From contig NZ_AP026671.1 of NCBI RefSeq assembly GCF_027946175.1, positions 620,001-684,000 of the forward strand: a DNA stretch of 64,000 nucleotides, given 5' to 3'. The stretch comes from Nitratiruptor tergarcus DSM 16512 (GTDB taxonomy: Bacteria; Campylobacterota; Campylobacteria; Campylobacterales; Nitratiruptoraceae). How positions within the stretch are numbered: position 1 is the stretch's first letter; every line of letters starts with the position of its first letter. Both the position numbers and the translations under genes were made by a program. Shown here piece after piece: positions 63,983 through 64,000 of this stretch. The notes beneath the pieces were generated by a model. The model made no database searches, was not told the origin of the DNA, and saw only the letters and a list, made by a program, of their open reading frames with translations.

Positions 63983-64000
63983 TATTTGCCAAGTGCCTTT
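63983..64000 (-). CDS. 3' end of an upstream gene, possibly sucD (cut by window edge)
   Basis: The last codons on the minus strand read KALGK and a TAA that overlaps the HMA gene start (TAATG). In Campylobacter the oor genes follow sucC-sucD, so the succinyl-CoA synthetase alpha subunit is the likely identity. Only five codons are visible, so this is a guess from gene order. Confidence 0.4.

Noticed and set aside
1-64000. tRNA or rRNA genes
   Set aside because: No gap is large enough or shows tRNA-like arms and T-loop sequence on reading; only rnpB was found among structural RNAs. A covariance-model scan would be decisive.

Overview
The window looks like chromosomal DNA of a Campylobacterota (Epsilonproteobacteria) member, probably a free-living, possibly thermophilic vent-type lineage. 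The evidence is low G+C, a single XerH-type recombinase, the argG-rplI-hslV-hslU-era order, HspR with a CbpA-type DnaJ, and an oorDABC 2-oxoglutarate:ferredoxin oxidoreductase cluster preceded by what may be the sucD end. These traits suit an organism running the reductive TCA cycle. Genus is inferred from gene content only.

Region 1 (1-12051, minus strand) is a compact glycogen/alpha-glucan operon. In transcription order it holds glycogen phosphorylase, phosphoglucomutase, glucose-6-phosphate isomerase, a short phosphorylase homologue lacking the PLP lysine, a free-standing CBM48 glycogen-binding protein, a sugar nucleotidyltransferase fused to a degenerate phosphomannomutase domain, and two GH57 enzymes. 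The last one runs off the left edge.

Region 2 (12.1-26.8 kb) holds housekeeping and stress genes: purH, a DUF72 protein, a secreted beta-helix protein with a C-terminal sorting-type anchor, a siroheme nitrite/sulfite reductase, a dynamin-like GTPase, htpG, an XRE regulator, cbpA-hspR, murA, and a TetR regulator divergent from xerH. The tetR-xerH gap carries four operator-like palindromes at an exact 22-bp period and a dif-like palindrome.

Region 3 (26.8-40.5 kb) has motA with two tandem motB genes (the first needs a -1 frameshift at an A8 run), dksA, yqeY, trpC, kdsB, rsmD, argG, rplI, hslVU and era. Region 4 (40.5-49.6 kb) is an MSHA-type pilus/type II secretion-like operon in the order mshI-J-K-L-M-N-orf-E-G, with no pilin or prepilin peptidase gene in view.

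Region 5 (49.6-64 kb) holds a UvrD/Rep helicase, valS, a SulP transporter, a dimeric dUTPase, and the RNase P RNA gene on the minus strand. Immediately upstream of the rnpB promoter lies a nest of mobile DNA: an integrase-type IS (56819-59973) split by an IS21-family element (57446-59472). The IS21 element is flanked by an unusually long 32-bp direct repeat. After one small membrane protein comes oorDABC with a small HMA-domain protein.

I saw no tRNA, rRNA or CRISPR. No single novel system is proven. The best leads are the PLP-lysine-less phosphorylase homologue, the tetR-xerH operator array with adjacent dif-like site, the motB slippery run, and the IS nest abutting rnpB.
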